64,000 nucleotides of DNA from positions 5,097,467-5,161,466 of the forward strand of contig NC_135184.1 in NCBI RefSeq assembly GCF_041146795.1. The letters are read 5' to 3'. This DNA is from Maylandia zebra (taxonomy: Eukaryota > Chordata > Actinopteri > Cichliformes > Cichlidae). The notes under the pieces were generated by a model. It did no database searches. It was given only the letters and a program-made list of their open reading frames with translations, and was not told the origin of the DNA. Both the position numbers and the translations under genes were made by a program. Positions 36,959 through 59,500 of the stretch are shown piece by piece. Numbering within the stretch: the stretch's first letter is position 1; every line of letters begins with the position of its first letter.

Positions 36959-37306
36959 TGGCTCCCGTGTTAATATTTCTCAAGAAGAGACTCTAAAGGA
37001 AGCATCATCATCACTTTATCCAAAGTAGAGCCACATGCGAGCTGTAAGGCAAAAGGTTTCACTTTACTGATACTGAATACAAATCAGCTTCACACATGAA
37101 CTACTGCAGTAACACAGTAAGACATTAACCACTACAAAGTCTCTGCCATTCAATACAGTTATGTTTTCGTTACAGCTGAGATTCACTTCCATGAGCAAAT
37201 GCTTGAGCTGAAAATTGGTATTAATATAATCACTAATCATGTAAATGGTTCCCCGGCAATGGTGCCAGCAGAGTGTCCAGGTGTCAACAGTCCAGGAAAA
37301 GCAGTT

Positions 37307-47764
<10,458 letters not shown>

Positions 47765-47880
47765 TTTGTCGGGACACGTTGTAGTCCGCTGACGGCACAG
47801 GGAAAGAAAGCCCGGAGTTCCGCTACAGCCGGAAAAGACTCAGAAAACAGTTTGTGTGTGTGTTTTTTGGACACCGCCCC
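47765..47880 (-). promoter_or_regulatory. gtpbp4: gtpbp4 5' UTR and promoter region
   Basis: Directly upstream of the gtpbp4 start the DNA becomes CG-richer (GTCGGGACACG, GTCCGCTGACGG, TACAGCCGG). No TATA box. A single short 5' UTR is likely. A transcription start cannot be fixed. Confidence 0.4.
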
Positions 47881-48549
47881 CTGGCGTCCGGACACAGACA
47901 CAACAAAAATAGACAACCACAAGAAATCCAAATCATCAAAAACAAAAATACTGGTTGTATTGAATCATTTAGATTTATTCAAGAGACACAAAAGCTTAAC
48001 AGCTTTTTTCAATAACATTTTATCTTATCTATCTGTGTGAGTATGAGATACATAAAAACAACTTAAATGTACACATGCATATTTAAGTACTATTCATTTA
48101 TATGTGAGTGTATTTATTTACATGCATATTATTACTTCACAATGTAGTTTTTAAAGTGATAATAAAGAAATTTATTCATTCATTTAGTGTTGCTGTTTAC
48201 GTAAGCAGGGTTTTCTTTAGAATATTAAAAATGAAAGAATTTTTTTCAGATTTTCTAAATTATTATTAAACAAAAAATCATATATTGAGATTGATTTACA
48301 CCCACTGATTCCACCGTATGTCCTACACAAAGGAAGCAGAGTTGAGTTTTTATTTATTTCCTGTCTGTAAAAACAGGTCTGAAAGTAACTTTGGGACTAG
48401 GTAGGTAGGTATTAATATGGGAATCTCATTAGGTTTGTTTGCTGTTTGCTCATTACGTCCGAAAAATTACAGTGACCTATTTTATCAACTGATCTAATTT
48501 TTTATGGCATTGATACATTTTATGTCAGTGATGCAGTTAATGACATATA

Positions 48550-48554
48550 TGTGT

Positions 48555-48585
<31 letters not shown>

Positions 48586-48587
48586 GG
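48550..48587. repeat. (GT)n followed by G19
   Basis: About ten GT units run into 19 uninterrupted G. G-quadruplex potential is high; the run may also be a sequencing or assembly weak spot. Confidence 0.95.
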
Positions 48588-49067
48588 TTCTTTTACTAAA
48601 TTCCGTTTTATTTTGTTTTGCTTAGTCTGAAATATTTGTATTTTTTATTATTTGAATTCATAGTATTTTCTTTGTATTGTCATTTTTATTATTTCAGATT
48701 ACCTTTTATCTGACTGAGATATTTGTTTTGTCATGGCAATCTACTTTTTAAAATATTTTTTGCTATGTATTTAATTAGGCTTTAATTAATTGTCTTATTT
48801 TTTCATTTTTATTATTATTACAACTTCTTTGTTTCTTTGGATTTATTTATTAATTATTCGTTGAATTGGATAAAATTTGGCTATTATTAACACTTCAAGT
48901 TGCCAGAAAGTGTCTAATTTTCATTTTAATTTAAGGTTTTGTTATTTGTATTATTTAATAATAAACAGAAAACTTTTTATAGCGCTGTAACTTGGAGTTG
49001 GTGACATTTTAATAAAACAATATTTAATAATTAATAATAATTATTTATCATTCACATATATATATGT

Positions 49068-49070
<3 letters not shown>

Positions 49071-49112
<42 letters not shown>
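49071..49112. repeat. (TG)n microsatellite
   Basis: About 21 TG units just upstream of the CG-rich block. Confidence 0.97.
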
Positions 49113-49114
<2 letters not shown>

Positions 49115-49149
49115 TGCTGCTTTGACAGCATTGACTCTAGTTTGAAAAA

Positions 49150-49475
49150 CATTCTTGTTGTGATCCGCGCGGAGCGACAAGCAGCCAATCAGCGGACAAG
49201 AATAGCCCGTGATCCCGCCCACTCTCCCTGATCACGAGTGGATCCGCGTGCACCCAAGGGCAGTGTGGACCAATCAGGACGACCTGCTGCGAGCGCGAGC
49301 GAGGAAGAGTAAAAGGAGGGGGGAGGAGGGGCGGGGGCTGGAGCCCTGTGTGACAGCTCTAGGCGCAGAGATAGAAAAACACGCGAAGAGGTATCACTCC
49401 GCTGACGGAGAGCGGCTCGTGTTTACATCCGCCTCGATCCTCTGGCTCTGCTCCTCCGTCCTCAGTGAGAACTGA
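49150..49475 (+). promoter_or_regulatory. CpG- and CCAAT-rich block; possible alternative larp4b first exon
   Basis: CG pairs are dense (TCCGCGCGGAGCGAC, GCGAGCGCGAGCGAGG), with CCAAT boxes at 49185-49189 and 49270-49274. A donor-like CTCA|gtgaga sits at 49464/49465. The 88-codon open frame has no recognisable protein. It could be a far-upstream larp4b promoter with a non-coding exon, or an independent non-coding transcript. Confidence 0.45.
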
Positions 49476-49689
49476 GACTTTAGCGCAAGCTCGGTATCCG
49501 CTAACTCAGCACCAGAACAGAAAAAGTCAAAACAGGACAACATTTTTTCCTTAGCACTTTAAAGAATTTTCCCTCAGTGTCAGCTTTCCTCCTGCACTGA
49601 TGATGAAATATAGCCTTGTGAGAAAGTCTTTCTTTATATTTTGCTTAAAAATGCAAAATAGGTGCAACATTTTACTGAAACACGGCAGC

Positions 49690-50720
49690 TCACGTGGAAA
49701 TATGGAATATAAGGTAAAAACAGAGTTTGTACAATTCTTTAGAGCTTGAAGGTCAATATTTGGTACGATCACTTTTATTATTTAACACAGCCTCAACTCT
49801 GTTAGTCTTCAGAAGTAGTTCTCCAGGTTTCTTGAAGGACATTCAAAGCTCTTCTTTGGATGTTTGCTGTCTTTTGTTCTGTTCTCTGTCAGGATGATCC
49901 AACAATGCTTCTGTAATACTAAGATTCAGGCTCTGGGGAGGCCAATCCATGACTGATGGTGTTCCACTGTTTTCTATCCAGGTATGATTTTACTGCACTG
50001 GCAGTCTATTTGGGATCACTGCCTTTCCAGTCAGATATTTTCAAGATGATGTAGCATGAGGGGGTCAAAATCTGATGGCACTATTTCATCAGCATTGATA
50101 AGATCCCCAACAATACTTACTACACTATGACAGAGCTTCCAGACAGTTTTATAGACAGATACTGACTGATTTTTAGTCCAGTTCTTGTGTAACCTGGAAC
50201 ACCTCAGCCTTTTCTCCCTGTTTCCTTTGCTTAAGAATGGCTTCTTGACAGCCACCCTTCAGCTGAGAGTATTTCTGATGAGGCTTCAGTAAACAGCAGA
50301 TGAATTATCCGAAGGTCCAGGATTCACCTCTCAGGTCCTGTGTCAGGTCTTTGCTGGATTTCATGACAGTTTTTAGGCCTGTCACTTGTACAGGTCACTC
50401 CGATTTGTTAAGGACACACTGCACATGATGCTTAGGTATGCCATGGTGTCAGCTAATAGCTCTTTGAGAATCCCCTTGTTGTTGCAAAAAGTAACGTATA
50501 TTCCTGTCAAACCATTGTGGGAGTGGGAATAAATGTGTTTTTTTTGACAGGCTATTAGTAACAAAGAGCCAGAAGATAGAATCTGAAAATTTCTTCACTT
50601 GGTTGTCTGTTATGTGTGGACACAACACAGGTTCATCCCGTAAGTTATGTGGTTTTTTCATCCATAGGTCAGTGTAAAGCTGCTTAACAAACATTCCTGT
50701 GAACATGGTGAGGTACAAGG
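49690..50720 (-). pseudogene. dead Tc1/mariner transposase copy
   Basis: On the minus strand pieces read KKPFLSKGNREKRLRCSRLHKNW, MDWPPQSLNL and TNRVEAVLNNKSDR in different frames. The first and second match the Tc1 transposase KKPLLS...HKNWT and DWPxQSPDLN motifs, the last its C-terminus. Stops and frameshifts break it everywhere. The terminal inverted repeats were not identified, so the limits are approximate. Confidence 0.75.
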
Positions 50721-50842
50721 ACTGGACTGAAAATGAGTGAAAAAGCAGCCAGTGTCAGCAATAAAAACCCAAAAAACCCACAAATAATCTGTCTCATTTG
50801 AAGCAAAACAAATAAATGAGGTGTGACTTGAAACTTTTGCAC

Positions 50843-50914
50843 ATTTATTTATTTATTTATTTATTTGTTTGTTTGTTTGTTTGTTTGTTTGTTTGTTTGT
50901 TTATCTATCTATTT
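50843..50914. repeat. (TTTA)n / (TTTG)n run
   Basis: ATTT units pass into GTTT units and then ATCT, a mixed tetranucleotide array. Confidence 0.93.
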
Positions 50915-51329
50915 GTTACCATTTAAATATTCCTATCTATTTATTGTCACTTAAAGATTAGTATTTAGATTTGTTCATTTGTTATGGTTTTTTAAATTTT
51001 CATGTCTCGCATTTATTATGATTTCAAATTAATTTTTTTTACTTCTCTTCATAATAGTTTTGTCACGCTATATTCTTATTTTACTGACTCATAAGCTGTT
51101 ATACTTATTTCCTATATATTTGTTGTGTTTTACTTCATTCTCACCTGCTGTAACAAATTCATTTGTCAGCAGTTATTTTAAAAAGTTGTCTTGTTTGTCT
51201 TTTTAAGTCAAAAAGATTATATTTAGAAAATAACCAGTAGCCCACACAGGAGTGGATATACCTTGGTGGCATTGTGAGAGTCATGTTTTTCAGTAAGTTT
51301 AATACCTGCTCAGGATGGGTGTCACTTCC

Positions 51330-51960
51330 ACGGTCTCGTGGCTGTCTGTTGGTTTGTATGGCGGGGGAGCCATGTCTGATGTGGTGCTTATCAGTACTGG
51401 GGCACCACAGCTGACTGTCCTGTCTCCATTCCTGTTTACTTTTCACTGTTGGGAAAAGAAGTGCTCTGATGACGCTGCAGTGGGTGGGTGTATTAAGGGC
51501 TGGCTGGAATTGGAGTGCAGGGAAAAAACCTCCTGAATGTCAGCAAGACAAAAAAGAGTTGGTTGGCTTCCAGAGGAGAGCTACAGGTGTTCACTTGAAT
51601 GGCAGACTGGGCTGGAGGACCAACATTGGTGCTGTATATGAGCAGGGAATGAGCAGACTCTGCTTTCGGAGGAAGCTCAGTGTGCGGCAAGGGCGCTGTT
51701 TACTTTGCAGTTGACTGCTGGGTGGACAGCATCGGTGCCAGAGATGGCAGCAGGCTCCACAGGATCACTGGCCAGAATCTGGAGGCGTCTGAGTCAGTGA
51801 GAAACAGGAGGTCACTGAACAAACTGCTCTCCACCATGCCCCATCACACCTGCTCCGCTCCACACTGCAGAGGCAGCAGAGCACATTCTTCCTCAGACGT
51901 GTTCAACCTCACTGAATGAAGAACGCTTCAGGAAATCATTCCTACTGCTCTCTGTTAAAC
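51330..51960 (+). pseudogene. degenerate non-LTR retrotransposon RT fragment (Rex1/L1-like)
   Basis: The + strand reads ISTGAPQLTVLSPFLFTFH, then DDAAVGGCIKGW, HLNGRLGWRTNIGAVYEQG, VYFAVDCWVDSIGARDGSR and RRSLNKLLSTMPHHT in shifting frames. GAPQGTVLSPFLF, F-DD and HLNxxLDW are motifs of fish non-LTR reverse transcriptases; the aspartate pair survives as DDAA. Frameshifts and a lost segment make it dead. The family name is my best guess. Confidence 0.7.
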
Positions 51961-52614
51961 TGCATAACAGGTCTGTTTTTCTGTGTCAGGTGAACACACC
52001 TGTCATGACAGCAGAGTCCACATACCTTCTTTGATTTATACTGCATATATTATTAATTAATGCCATTTGAAGTACTCTTTCGCACAATCTGAGTCTGAAT
52101 TTTATATTTTTTAACTTAGCTTCAGTTCTGTCTTCTTAATTTGTAATCACTGTTGTGTATATATAAAAATTCTTTGCACCACCTCAAACTATAAGATGTG
52201 TCTTTCTACCTATTATACAGAAACATAACACAATAAACCTATTTAACATGTAGCGTTAGTCTATTGATATGAGGTAAACAATATAAGCCGCCTTTAAAAT
52301 ACTCTTACCCGAATAGAAAATCCTCATTTGTCTTGGACCTTCTTATATTTACGAAAGTCTGTCACAAACTGACTCACCCTCTTAGATCTTAGATATCGAA
52401 CTTTGAGCTATCAGCTTTCACAGTTAAAGTCCCCAAACTGTGGAAGATTAAAATATTAGGGAAGCAAATGCTACAGATAATTTCAAGAACACGTTTTTAT
52501 TTACTAGTCCTTTTACCAAATATTGAAATTAAGAATAGCAGTGCACAGCCACGTTTGGTAATCTAGCAGATAAAAACCATTTGCATGCCTTCCTGATTAG
52601 TATCAAAATTGTTT

Positions 52615-52617
<3 letters not shown>

Positions 52618-52701
<84 letters not shown>
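52618..52701. repeat. (AT)n microsatellite
   Basis: About 84 bases of uninterrupted TA, 300 bases upstream of the larp4b promoter region. Confidence 0.97.
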
Positions 52702-52703
<2 letters not shown>

Positions 52704-52949
52704 CTTGATTATGTTTTGCTGATTTATTTTTACTTATGATTATTTGTGTGTATGTGTGTGTATTTCTGATAGGTTGCTTGTTTGATTAAAAGCCTGGTTT
52801 AAGATGTAAGTGGCCCCATTTTTAAATATGTGAATACGTTTGAAGCTATCTGATATTATTGGGCTTTATTAATTAAAATATTTATAATGAAGCTCTGGTC
52901 TTTGGTGGACACTTAAAAAAAGTTTTTCGGAGCCGCTGAGATGTCCGGT

Positions 52950-53564
52950 AAATCTGCGCTATAGACGATCTTTGCGCTGCACACGAAAAGGAAAGGAAAC
53001 GCCGACTTCTCCATTCCAAACCCCCCTCTTCTCTCATCTTTAGCAGGAGCGAATGTTTGATCGATCGGAAGCTGGAAGACGAGTCACGTTTATTTCTCAC
53101 TTTTTAGGCTTCCCCTGATTGTTTCTGGACTGGCCTCCCTCCCTCAGAGCCTGCTGTTGACCGTGAGGGATTTTGCTTCCAGACGCCAGTTTTCATCGAC
53201 TGCACAAACTTGATAGGCAGGCAAGCTAGCTAGCTAGCCACCTAGCTAACTTGCTAACTAGCTTGCAGTGTTGTTAAGGGGGACCTCGTTTTCCTTTCTT
53301 TTCCCCCCCTTCCCCGTGTCAGTGTTGGAGTGTTTTTGTCATTGCGCTGTAACTGGCTGTGGGTGGGTCCCCTGACACCTGAAGACTGTTTGCTGGTGAA
53401 GTTTGAGCCGGTTGTTCGCAGCTAGCGTGCTCGATACAGCTTGCTAGCTCGCTAGCTAACACCCTGCGCATTTAGCCTGGAAGCCAGTTCGAGGCCTCAG
53501 TCCAGCACCACCTCCAGCAGCAGCTACCACAGTGTTTGCAGAGCCGTATAGTGAGAGTTGACAG
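52950..53564 (+). promoter_or_regulatory. larp4b: larp4b promoter and non-coding first exon
   Basis: CG pairs and CTAGC strings fill the stretch, and TTGACAG|gtgagt at 53564/53565 is a strong donor that fits the acceptor at 62363. The probable 5' UTR holds an inverted repeat at 53221-53266. It also holds a short upstream ORF at 53053-53118 (21 codons plus stop) if transcription starts before it. The left limit is approximate. Confidence 0.55.
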
Positions 53565-56500
53565 GTGAGTAAGAAGCTGTTCTCTGTCATTAAGGGGAGA
53601 GGGGTGGTAAACACACGGTCAGGGGCAAGTTAGCTCTCTTGCTAACTAACTGATTCAAATCGGTTGGGGGTTGGGGAATCCGCGAATTCACGCCTGAGGT
53701 CGCCATCTTTCATTGGATGCTGCTGCAAAACCAGCTAACAAGACATGGCTGCTACTTTGCAGTCGGCTCAACTTTACTACACAGGCGTCGTGGCTACAGT
53801 AGCTGTGTTTTTTCTTTAGCCACGCTCAGGCCGCACTTCGTCCTCATCACGGCGCAATTATTAAAGGAGTGTCGCTGAGTTTGGCCCCTGGCATGTGAGC
53901 TGCAGTCACTGCCGGCTGTCAGCTGCTAAACGCGCCTGCATTGCGTCTCCACTGGAAGTTATGTTTTTTGACTTGTCAAGTTGATCCAAACAAATGCTTC
54001 TCGAGTGTGTGTGGATGGACGGAGGTACACGCTGATTAGCAGCTGATTAGCAGCGTTTACAGACATCCAAGATGTCTTGCGACCATCCTCCACCAGCGGT
54101 AAGCAACCGACTATAAATACAGTCCTGTGGACCACCCTTGCATTTTTCACCGGTAGAGTTGAACCTCGGCCTTGTTTTAGAGCACCGGCTGGGGGTCATA
54201 AATCACCTGAAGTGATTGAGCAGGGTGGAAACACGACAGGGGAGGAGTGAGCAGAGCTTGTTTTGGTTCAGGCCCTGTCTAAACCTCATGATTGAGTCAC
54301 TGCATCTGTAGAGGAAATGGGATGTGGTTTGATAAGGATCACTGTTTGTTGAAGGGTTGTATTGAGGGGTTAAAGTGGGGATTCGGGGGGCAACCTCAGG
54401 TGTAGTGGTAGCGGGGTTTCTGGACTCACAATGGGCATTTTTTGTTATGAGAAAAGCGGTTGGTCTGCATCTAATTACTTAACAGACATCTCTTGTTTTC
54501 TGGTGTTTTTGTGGATTTGTTCACAAAATATGTACTCAAGGTTAAGTAAATTAACCCACCCTTTAAAAACATTGCTTATTAAAATGTTTATTATCAGTAT
54601 TGTCGTTTTCCTTTGGAATAACTTTGAAATAAGTTGTTTAACATTGTCTGTATTGTGTGCTCTGAGGTCTGTACTAGGAAGCAGAATTTGGACTTGAGCA
54701 AGATAACTTCAGGTGTAACTCTGGGTCTTTGGGGTTATGTAGGTATTTTTGTTGTTAAGGCGATACATCGCTTGCTCCAGAGCAGCTTAAGTTCAAAATA
54801 AGAATGCTCAACAGGTACGAAATAACTATCCATTTATCAGTCAGCTCTTTAGAAAGTGGTGCTGCTGTGATTGCTCTGACCTCGGGCAGGAAGGATTGTT
54901 TCTACATGACTAAACATCTGCACATTTATTCTCTGAAAGAGTGACACAATGAATACACACAGGTGAGGTTTTTGTGTCTCTAAAAGTACTTACTACAAAT
55001 ACCACTATAGCTGGTCTCCTCACTGCAGTTATAATAACAGCAAGATGAAAATAACTAGTGGCTAAAGGTGATAACTGCTGAACCACTAACCTCTAACCAT
55101 GCAGTTCTTATGATAGATATAAGATTTGGAGCTTATTCTTATATTAAGTTGCTCATTCAGTGCAACCTCTACCATAGTAGAAGTTGCACTGAACAAAAAT
55201 ATTATTCTACTGCTATTAGTCCTCTTTAACCATGGGAGACACAAGAAGAATATTTAAAGTACACAAAACATGGATATGAATGAAAAGTTAATGCGCCCTC
55301 TGAATTTTGGGGGAAAAAGCAGAAAAGAGAAGCTGCTGCAGCAGGTAAACCAGAGTTCCACTCAAGTTCCACTGTAGACTGTAAAGGCTTTGTGTAGGTC
55401 GGATGTGGGTCCACCTCTGCAGTGCTGCCGCTGTCCTGTGGCTGTGCACCAGTGCAGATGCAGGGCTGAGCTCGATTAGACAGCTTTATCTCTCTGTGGC
55501 AGTATCATGTCTTAGAATTATGGGAATTGATTAATCTTACCCTGGACATACTCTAAAGTTCTCTTCTTCATTTGATGAGCATCACTCATAGAGACTTGAT
55601 GAACACATTTATTCCTGTTTAAAACTATTTTAAAACAATTTGTTTTGTTAGGAAATTTGAAAGTATGTGTCCACCAACCAAGCACCATCACCAGTACTGT
55701 TTTATTTTATTTTTTTAAAGGATGGTAAACCAGTATTTTTAAGTAGGGTTTAATTTACTGAAACTTAACTTTTTGTTTGTGAAATCCACAGAAACAACAG
55801 CAGCTAGCATAAATAGAAGTGACGTTATGATGTTATGGTGACCAATGCTGAGAGTATTCTGGCACTTTGAGGCGTCACATTAAGTAATTTCCTAATTCTA
55901 ACCGTGGCTCTGGCCTTTCTGTGTGGAGTTTGCTTGTTATTCCTGTGTATGTGGGTCCTCTCCATGTTCCTCCCACAGTCCAAGGACTGCTTATGTTAAA
56001 TGGTGATTGTAAATTGGCTGTGGATGTGAGGTAGATTAAATGTGGCCTTGTAGTCTAAAGCTCTTTGAGAGGGCAGCAAGAGTTGAAATTTGCTATAAAT
56101 GTGTTTTCGCTACAGTTATATGCATACCAGTCGTGCTTATGCATAGGTGCGCATTAAAGGTCCACTCTATGTCAGCAAAAATCCTACACACTAACCAATA
56201 TGAATCCTGTTTTTAATTTTTGGTCTTTATTTCTTCACAAACTGTTTATTTTATTTTATTGTTTAATGTTCAGGCTCCATCTGAAAGTAAAAAGTAAAAA
56301 CCTGAAACTTTTTTGCACACATCAAACACCCCCCCACCCCCCCACCCCTTTCCATCTTTAATAATAGAGCTTTGACGTGGTCAGGCTGTATTATCTTCGT
56401 ATTTTCTAAAATTATAATTTTATCTGAGTCGGTCAATTTTGCTCTCAGCACACTTATGATTGTGATTGGTCAGATGCTGCCAGTGTTAATTAGATTAAGT

Positions 56501-59500
56501 TGACAATGGCCTTTGTGTAATCAGTTGGCCTAATTGTTGATGTTTGGTGTAGTTAAGCCAGATAAAATAAAGAGATCTGGGCATTTTGTTATGCCTTTTG
56601 TAAGTACAGGTATAGTTGGAGTTAGAGTGGGATTGGCTGGGGGGGCTCTCTAAGTTCAGGTACAGTGAGGGTGAAATAAGCAAGAAAAGAATTTGTCTTG
56701 AGTTGTTTCTTTTTGAGCAGGCAGTTATGAGCCAGCCTGTGTGTTTATCCAAGTTCAATTTGACTTAATATTTATAAGCTGTTACTTTAAACCACAGTAC
56801 TACACACTACCAGGTTAGGCTGCCTTATTGCTGTGTGATTAATGAAAATTACATTTCACTTACAGTTTTGGCTTCTCACAATTATCCATGTTAAATGTTT
56901 TGACAGACTGATAATATTTCAGTGACGACCTGTAGAGCGACCAAAGGGAAACGTCTCTGGTCTGGAGTTTATCCTGCATAAAGTAAATATCACACTTGGC
57001 TCACTCTCAGAGTGCAGGTGTTTTCTCTAAAAGGCAGTTTGTGTGTTGGTTGAAGGTGTTGTCTCAGGTTAAAATTACAACGCTGTGGGCATGAGATGTA
57101 TTCCTGCTGGCTGCTTAAAGCTAAAAAATGTAATTGTTGCTGAATTGGAGAGAAATGAGCTTCTTTAATTATATTTTAAAATAAACTTCTGATTTTTTTT
57201 TTTTATCTGGATTTAATTTAATTTTAAAATGGTGTGGGTGTGGGGAGGTGTGAGTTCTCTTCTTAACTACTTGCCACAGGAGGGATTTATATGCTTTTGA
57301 AATAATGAGTAATTCAAATTGATGAGCAATTAGTGAGTTACTGTGCGTGATAGCAAAAACAGAATTAAGAAAAACTCAACTTGGTTAATATTTAGATGAC
57401 ATTTGATGAACAACAGCTCCCAGCGCAGGACGCAAAATCGTCATCTTTACTGTTTTTGAGAGCAGCACAGTTCACACAGTCTATTTTAGGACAAAAGCTG
57501 TCCAACCTTTCTGTGTATTTACTCTTACACAAACAAGGCAGAACATGTTAAATGTTTTAGCTGAATCAATTGGACTGATGCTTTACCTCAGTAACATTAG
57601 TATTACCAGTGTGAGGTTCCTGAAGTAGTTTAAAATAGTTTACATTAATGTCACAACAACTGTCATTTTCACAAGTTCTCCGTTTCCTCTGAGTGGTTCT
57701 TTCAGTTGATTCATATTTACATTTGTGGCTAGTGATCCAAGTTTGCATGCTTTCAGCTTCATGGTGTGCGATAGTTTCTGACCAGAGTGAAAAGGTTGTT
57801 CTCACTACTCTAACACAAGCATTGCCCAACCTTTGGGCTAAACGAAGAGTATTTTAGCTGATATCACAGCCTGGTAGCTATGTCATTTGTTGTGCTATGG
57901 GTCAGCTTATATATCAAGTAGATGTAGATCTAACAGGTTCATAATATGATTTCAAGTTTCTGCACAAAAGTATTGAATTTAAAATTTGTTTATAAATTTG
58001 GCGGCCAGCAATCATGAAAACGACACAGTCCGGATCAAACGATGACTATTTTTGCTCCAGCAGGAAGCATTTGGTCCTCCACAAAAGCAAAGCCTGATCA
58101 GCTCGAGTCAGGATGATTAAAGGAGAGCTTTAGCTCGGTAAGATCTCTCTAGAGGAAGTAAAACTACTGAGGTTTCTGTAAGTGAACCTGTGGAAGGATT
58201 ATTAGTGTTTGCCTTCAGCTTCTTTTATCTCCAGAGTGCTCACAGGCTTTCACATGGTCTGCTTTCAGCTCTGTGCCGCTTGCCTCGTAGGTGCAGTGCA
58301 GAACATCAGTTCAGCGTTGCCTGTTGCAGTCTTCGCCCCCATCTGTACCCCAAAAGCTTCCTGCAATTCATGTAACATGGGCTCTGCCAACAAAAATGGC
58401 TGTTAGGGTGTTTTAGGGACAGACTAACACCATTTTTCTTTTCTTTTTTTTTTCCTTCCTTAAGCTGTTTACCAAATAAGCTCTTACGGTGTCTGTAGTT
58501 TTAAATCTGCAGAAACCGTTTCAGACCACGACCCTTTCTGGAAGAGCTCTCTGAGGTGAGCGTGGTTCAGCCTCAATTGGAACAGGCAGTTGACCGAAGG
58601 GCAGCTGACATAGACAAGAATGAGACTTTCTGGCTTTAATCACAGCACCAGGGTTTTTTTTTTATTTATTTATGTGCGTGGTGATTTTTATCAGAGGTAG
58701 AAGTTCAAATCAGAACGTCAGCATTAAAGAGCAGTAGTTCGGAAAAAAGGCTGCCAAGACTTTGTTGTGTCAGTATGTCAGTCCTTTAAATGTGTGACAG
58801 CAGAAACAGAAAAATACATCACAGAGAATTTGGTACTGAAGCACACAAGCTGACATGAAAACCCAGAACCCCCACACCCAATCGTTGGGTACTGGCTTCC
58901 TATTTAGTCCAAAAATAATAAAATAATAGATTTTGCATGACTTGTCAGCTAGTTACACACTCGGGTTGTGTGCAGGTTTCAGTTGTCAAACCGTTTTTAC
59001 AATGTTAGGTGCAAAGTTTATCACGCAAACAGATGCTTCAATTATTGATGTGAGTTGATGGAGGCTTGTGCTATGCCCCATTCATCACAGCAGCAGTGAC
59101 ACTGTGTCATTATGTGGATCAAAGGTCACCGGCTTTACAGCCACACCATTCTTTTTCTGCTTTGTATGCGAACACAGCGAGGGCCCGTGTCAGGGACAGG
59201 CGCCCGATTGTTGGGCGGATTATCACCGCTTTACAAGCAGGACAGAAAAGAAGGTGTTTCCAGTGGTGTTTTGTTTTGTCCCCCCCGTTACACTGAGGTC
59301 AAATGTTGTGGAAGTGATCATCCAATCGGGCCTTGGGGATGACAGAGTGATGTCGAGAACTTGACCTACAAAACCTCATGACGTTTGACTCGTGTATAAA
59401 CAGAAAGCAAAAAGTGCAGCTAAGCGTCCTTTTTACGTGGAAAAGAATTCAGGGAGGCAGGGCTTGATGATGTAAGTGTTTTGCTCGCATTTGTGGCTAA

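Larger units (their letters stand above)
47881..52990. other. intergenic stretch between gtpbp4 and larp4b
   Basis: About 5 kb. Contents: AT-rich DNA (47900-49060); a GT run with 19 G (48550-48587); a GT microsatellite (49071-49112); a CG-rich block (49150-49475); a dead Tc1/mariner copy (about 49690-50720); a TTTA/TTTG run; a LINE fragment (51330-51960); an AT microsatellite (52618-52701). No intact gene. Confidence 0.7.

Noticed and set aside
49209..49475. 88-codon ORF in the CpG block
   Set aside because: No recognisable domain or homologue, and high GC content lengthens chance ORFs. The block is better read as regulatory.
59066..59364. Three overlapping ORFs in larp4b intron 1
   Set aside because: All three frames are open over the same stretch by chance; none resembles a protein family.
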